Below, piece after piece: positions 60,169-64,000 of a stretch of DNA of 64,000 bases. Positions within the stretch are counted from its first letter, which is position 1, and every line of letters begins with the position of its first letter. A model generated the notes under the pieces. The model was not told where the DNA came from. It worked only from the letters and a program-made list of their open reading frames with translations, and made no database searches. Origin of the DNA: Ptiloglossa arizonensis (lineage: Eukaryota; Arthropoda; Insecta; Hymenoptera; Colletidae); the NCBI RefSeq assembly GCF_051014685.1, contig NW_027479039.1, positions 204,094 to 268,093 of the forward strand, given 5' to 3'. Made by a program: the position numbers and the translations under genes.

Positions 60169-63100
60169 GTTAAGCGTTCGGAGCAGCAGAATTGCGAAAA
60201 ATTTTTGCCTCCTCAACCATTTCTTGTCTTCAAACTCCCATATCTCGCGAAAGGATTGACCTAACCAAAAAATTCCTATTGCATCTGAAAGTAGAAACTC
60301 GCCCGATTACAACGGTATGTGTATTTTTTCCCTAGGCCATTCTGGTTAAGCGTTTGGAGCAGCTGAATTGTGAAAAATTTTTTGCCTTCTCTACCATTTC
60401 TTGGCTTCAAACTCCCATATCTCGCGAACGGATTGACCTAACCAAAAATTCCTATTGCATCTGAAAGTAGAAACTCGCCCGATTACAACGGTATTTGTAT
60501 TTTTTCTCTAGGCCATTCTGGTTAAGCGTTTGGAGCAGCAGAATTGCGAAAAATTTGTTGTCTTGTCAACCATTTCTTAGCTTCAGACTCCTATATCTCG
60601 CGAACGGATTGACCAAACCCAGATTTTCCTGCTGCGTCTGAAAGTAGAAACTCGACCGATTACAACGGTATGTGTATTTTTTCCCTAGGCCATTCTGGTT
60701 AAGCGTTCGGAGCAGCAGAATTGCGAAAAATTTTTTGCCTTCTCAACCATTTCTTGTCTTCAAACTCCCATATCTCGCGAACGGATTGACCTAACCAAAA
60801 AATTCCTATTGCATCTGAAAGTAGAAACTCGCCCGATAACAACGCTGTGTGTATTTTTTCCCTAGGCCATTCTGGTTAAGCGTTTGGAGCAGCTGAATTG
60901 TGAAAAATTTTTTGCCTTCTCTACCATTTCTTGGCTTCAAACTCCCATATCTCGCGAACGGATTGACCTAACCCAAAAATTCCTATTGCATCTGAAAGTA
61001 GAAACTCGCCCGATTACAACGGTATGTGTATTTTTTCCCTAGGCCATTCTGGTTAAGCGTTTGGAGCAGCAGAATTGCGAAAAATTTTTTGCTTTCTCAA
61101 CCATTTCTTGGCTTCAAACTCCCATATCTCGCGAACGGATTGACCTAACCCAAAAATTCCAATTGCATCTGAAAGTAGAATCTCGCCCGATTACAACGGT
61201 ATGTGTATTTTTTCCCTAGGCCATTCTGGTTAAGCGTTTGGAGCAGCAGAATTGCGAAAAATTTTTTGCCTTCTCAACCATTTCTTGGCTTGAAGCTCCC
61301 ATATCTCGCGAACGGATTGACCTAACCCAAAAATTTCCCTATTGCATCTGAAAGTAGAAACTCGCCCGATCACAACGGTATGTGTATTTTTTCCCTAGGC
61401 CATTCTGGTTAAGCGTTTGGAGCAGCAGAATTGCGAAAAATTTCTTGCCTTCTCAACCATTTCTTGGCTTCAAGCTCCCATATCTCGCGAACGGATTGAC
61501 CTAACCCAAAAATTCCTATTGCATCTGAAAGTAGAAACTCGCCCGATCACAACGGTATGTGTATTTTTTCCCTACGCCATTCTGGTTAAGCTCTTGGAGA
61601 AGCAGAATTGCGAAAAATTTTTTGCCTTCTCTACCATTTCTTGGCTTCAAACTCCCATATGTCGCGAACGGATTGACCTAACCCAAAAATTCCTATTGCA
61701 TCTGAAAGTAGAAACTCGCCCGATTACAACGGTATTTGTATTTTTTTCCCTAGGCCATTCTGGTTAAGTGTTTGGAGCAGCAGAATTGCGAAAAATTTTT
61801 TGCCTCCACAACCATTTCTTGGCTTCAAGCTCCCATATATCGCGAACGGATTGACCTAACCCAAAAATTCCTATTGCATCTGAAAGTAGAAACTCGCCCG
61901 ATTACAACGGTATTTGTATTTTTTCCCTAGGCCATTCTGGTTAAGCGTTTGGAGCAGCAGAAGTGCGAAAAATTTGTTGTCTTGTCAACCATTTCTTAGC
62001 TTCAGACTCCTATATCTCGCGAACGGATTGACCAAACCCAGATTTTCCTGCTGCGTCTGAAAGTAGAAACTCGCCCGATCACAACGGTATGTGTATTTTT
62101 TCCCTAGGCCATTCTGGTTAAGCGTTTGGAGCAGCAGAATTGCGAAAAATTTTTTGCCTTCTCTACCATTTCTTGGCTTCAAACTCCCATATCTCGCGAA
62201 CGGATTGACCTAACCCAAAAATTCCTATTGCATCTGAAAGTAGAAACTCGCCCGATTACAACGGTATTTGTATTTTTTCCCTAGGCCATTCTGGTTAATC
62301 GTTTGGAGCAGCAGAATTGCGAAAAATTTTTTGCCTTCACAACCATTTCTTGGCTTCAAGCTCCCATATCTCGCGAACGGATTGAACTAACCCAAAAATT
62401 CCTATTGCATCTGAAAGTAGAAACTCGCCCGATTACAACGGTATTTGTATTTTTTCTCTAGGCCATTCTGGTTAAGCGTTTGGAGCAGCAGAAGTGCGAA
62501 AAATTTGTTGTCTTGTCAACCATTTCTTAGCTTCAGACTCCTATATCTCGCGAACGGATTGACCAAACCCAGATTTTCCTGCTGCGTCTGAAAGTAGAAA
62601 CTCGACCGATTACAACGGTATGTGTATTTTTTCCCTAGGCCATTCTGGTTAAGCGTTCGGAGCAGCAGAATTGCGAAAAATTTTTTGCCTCCTCAACCAT
62701 TTCTTGTCTTCAAACTCCCATATCTCGCGAACGGATTGACCTAACCAAAAAATTCCTATTGCATCTGAAAGTAGAAACTCGCCCGATTACAACGGTATGT
62801 GTATTTTTTCCCTAGGCCATTCTGGTTAAGCGTTTGGAGCAGCTGAATTGTGAAAAATTTTTTGCCTTCTCTACCATTTCTTGGCTTCAAACTCCCATAT
62901 CTCGCGAACGGATTGACCTAACCCAAAAATTCCTATTGCATCTGAAAGTAGAAACTCGCCCGATTACAACGGTATTTGTATTTTTTCTCTAGGCCATTCT
63001 GGTTAAGCGTTTGGAGCAGCAGAATTGCGAAAAATTTGTTGTCTTGTCAACCATTTCTTAGCTTCAGACTCCTATATCTCGCGAACGGATTGACCAAACC

Positions 63101-63355
63101 CAGATTTTCCTGCTGCGTCTGAAAGTAGAAACTCGACCGATTACAACGGTATGTGTATTTTTTCCCTAGGCCATTCTGGTTAAGCGTTCGGAGCAGCAGA
63201 ATTGCGAAAAATTTTTTGCCTTCTCAACCATTTCTTGTCTTCAAACTCCCATATCTCGCGAACGGATTGACCTAACCAAAAAATTCCTATTGCATCTGAA
63301 AGTAGAAACTCGCCCGATTACAACGGTATGTGTATTTTTTCCCTAGGCCATTCTG

Positions 63356-63532
63356 GTTAAGCGTTTGGAGCAGCTGAATTGTGAAAAATTTTTTGCCTTC
63401 TCTACCATTTCTTGGCTTCAAACTCCCATATCTCGCGAACGGATTGACCTAACCCAAAAATTCCTATTGCATCTGAAAGTAGAAACTCGCCCGATTACAA
63501 CGGTATTTGTATTTTTTCCCTAGGCCATTCTG
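63356..63532 (+). repeat. Fused monomer H/L (4-monomer deletion scar)
   Basis: The front is class H (CAGCTGAATTGTG). The end, TATTTG then TTTTTTCCCTAGG followed by an N monomer, is that of L at 12212. The left arm has H I J K L at 11504-12388. The exchange between about p78 and p152 removed 708 bp, exactly the change in left-right offset. Confidence 0.85.
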
Positions 63533-63886
63533 GTTAAGCGTTTGGAGCAGCAGAATTGCCAAAAATTTTTTGCCTTCTCAACCATTTCTTGGCTTCAAAC
63601 TCCCATAACTCGCGAACGGATTGACCTAACCCAAAAATTCCTGTTGCGTCTGAAAGTAGAAACTCGCCCGGTTACAACGGTATGTGTATTTTTTCCCTAG
63701 GCCATTCTGGTTAAGCGTTTGGAGCAGCAGAATTGCGAAAAATTTGTTGGCTTCTCAACCATTTCTTGGCTTCAAGCTCCCATATCTCGCGAACGGATTG
63801 ACCTAACCCAAAAATTCCTATTGCATCTGAAAGTAGAAACTCGCCCGATCACAACGGTATGTGTATTTTTTCCCTAGGCCATTCTG

Positions 63887-64000
63887 GTTAAGCGTTTGGA
63901 GCAGCAGAATTGCGAAAAATTTTTTGCCTTCTCTACCATTTCTTGGCTTCAAACTCCCATATCTCGCGAACGGATTGACCTAACCCAAAAATTCCTATTG
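63887..64000 (+). repeat. Partial last monomer (class E, 114 of 177 bp)
   Basis: The window ends at p114 of a class E monomer that matches 12743 in the left arm. The array evidently continues beyond both window edges, because base 1 also starts inside it. Confidence 0.95.

Larger units (their letters stand above)
1..64000 (+). repeat. 177-bp satellite DNA array, head-to-tail, fills the window
   Basis: GTTAAGCG (or a one-base variant) recurs every 177 bp from base 1 to the end, always on the plus strand. I count 361 complete monomers and one partial. Most monomers are exactly 177 bp; the rest differ by 1-2 bp, with a net change of -11 bp. Consensus landmarks are the A5T6 tract at p29-39, CATTTCTT at p51-58, the TCGCGA palindrome at p78-83, TCTGAAAGTAGAAACTCG at p117-134, T6 at p157-162 and the CCTAGG palindrome at p164-169. 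Consensus GC is 74/177. Variation falls mainly at a limited set of sites, which in combination define monomer classes. Length and organisation fit a centromeric or pericentromeric satellite; that role is inferred. I do not recognise the family. No stretch of the window lies outside the repeat. Confidence 0.99.
57691..64000 (+). repeat. Right-arm copy of left D1 6017-12857
   Basis: Monomer order and private marks match the left arm: GGTTTAGCG (6725/58399), GATAAATT (7256/59107), CGCGAAAGG (8318/60169), GATAAC (8849/60698), GAATCTCGCC (9203/61052), CTACGCC (9557/61408), GTTAAGTG (9911/61763) and the T ending GATCAC (10088/61940). The offset is 51674, becomes 51851-51852 after the K/L fusion at 6902, and drops to 51144 after the H/L fusion at 63356. 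It is a direct duplication of about 6.3 kb about 51.7 kb away. Confidence 0.92.

Noticed and set aside
1..64000. CRISPR array
   Set aside because: The repeat unit is 177 bp with no unique spacers; the whole unit is repeated.
1..64000. Trypanosoma brucei minichromosome repeat, which also has a 177-bp period
   Set aside because: The equal period and a short resemblance around CCATTTCTTAGCTT are not enough. That repeat is, as I recall, much more AT-rich, and I cannot align it here. A database search would settle it.

Overview
The whole 64 kb is one uninterrupted satellite DNA array. A single 177-bp monomer repeats head-to-tail in one orientation from the first base to the last. Setting p1 at the G of GTTAAGCG, I followed the register across the window and count 361 complete monomers plus a 114-bp partial monomer at 63887-64000. 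The sum of all length changes is -11 bp, which agrees with 63887-1 = 361x177-11. I see no gene, RNA gene, transposon, inverted segment or non-satellite island. The open frames present are by-products of the repeat: 177 = 3x59, so a frame stays in register from monomer to monomer.

The organism is not identifiable from this alone. A nucleosome-sized monomer (about 42% GC in the consensus I read) in long higher-order repeats (HORs) is typical of eukaryotic centromeric or pericentromeric chromatin. CpG is not depleted in the consensus (8 CpG per monomer), which argues mildly against a heavily CpG-methylated vertebrate germline. I do not recognise the monomer as a named satellite family.

Monomer classes used below, by diagnostic bases: E (CTCTACC, ends TATTTG); F (TTCACAACC + CAAGCTC, often starting GTTAATCG); T (TTGTTGTCTTG + CAGACTCCTAT + CCAAACCCAGA); G (CGTTCGG + TGTCTTC + ACCAAAAAATT); H (CAGCTGAATTGTG); I (TTGCTTTCTC + CCAATTGC); J (GCTTGAAGC + GATCAC); K (TTTCTTGCC + CAAGCTC + GATCAC); L (GGAGAAGCAG + CATATGTCG); M (CCTCCACAACC + TATATCG); N (TTGCCAAAA + CATAACTCG); O (TTGTTGGC or TTGTTGCC + GATCAC).

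Layout. Domain 1 (D1) runs from 1 to about 17.5 kb: a 13-monomer HOR at 1-3538, a rearranged E-F-T-G-H zone to 7963, then a 14-monomer HOR with an 11-monomer core (F T G H T G H I J K L) to about 17.5 kb. A 3-monomer duplication leads into domain 2 (D2), about 18.4-49.55 kb. D2 has its own classes (GGAACAGCAG + CATCCGAAAG; CCTATGGCATC; GAAAATCG; GACGTAAC) and carries 9/8-, 11/6-, 16-, 18- and 15-monomer HORs in succession. From 49552 D1 returns, alternating with D2 pieces at 52558-54149 and 55743-57159. From 57.7 kb to the end it repeats, monomer by monomer, the 6.0-12.85 kb part of the left D1. The window therefore records local amplification, unequal crossover (several fused monomers mark the crossover points) and fusion of two HOR families.
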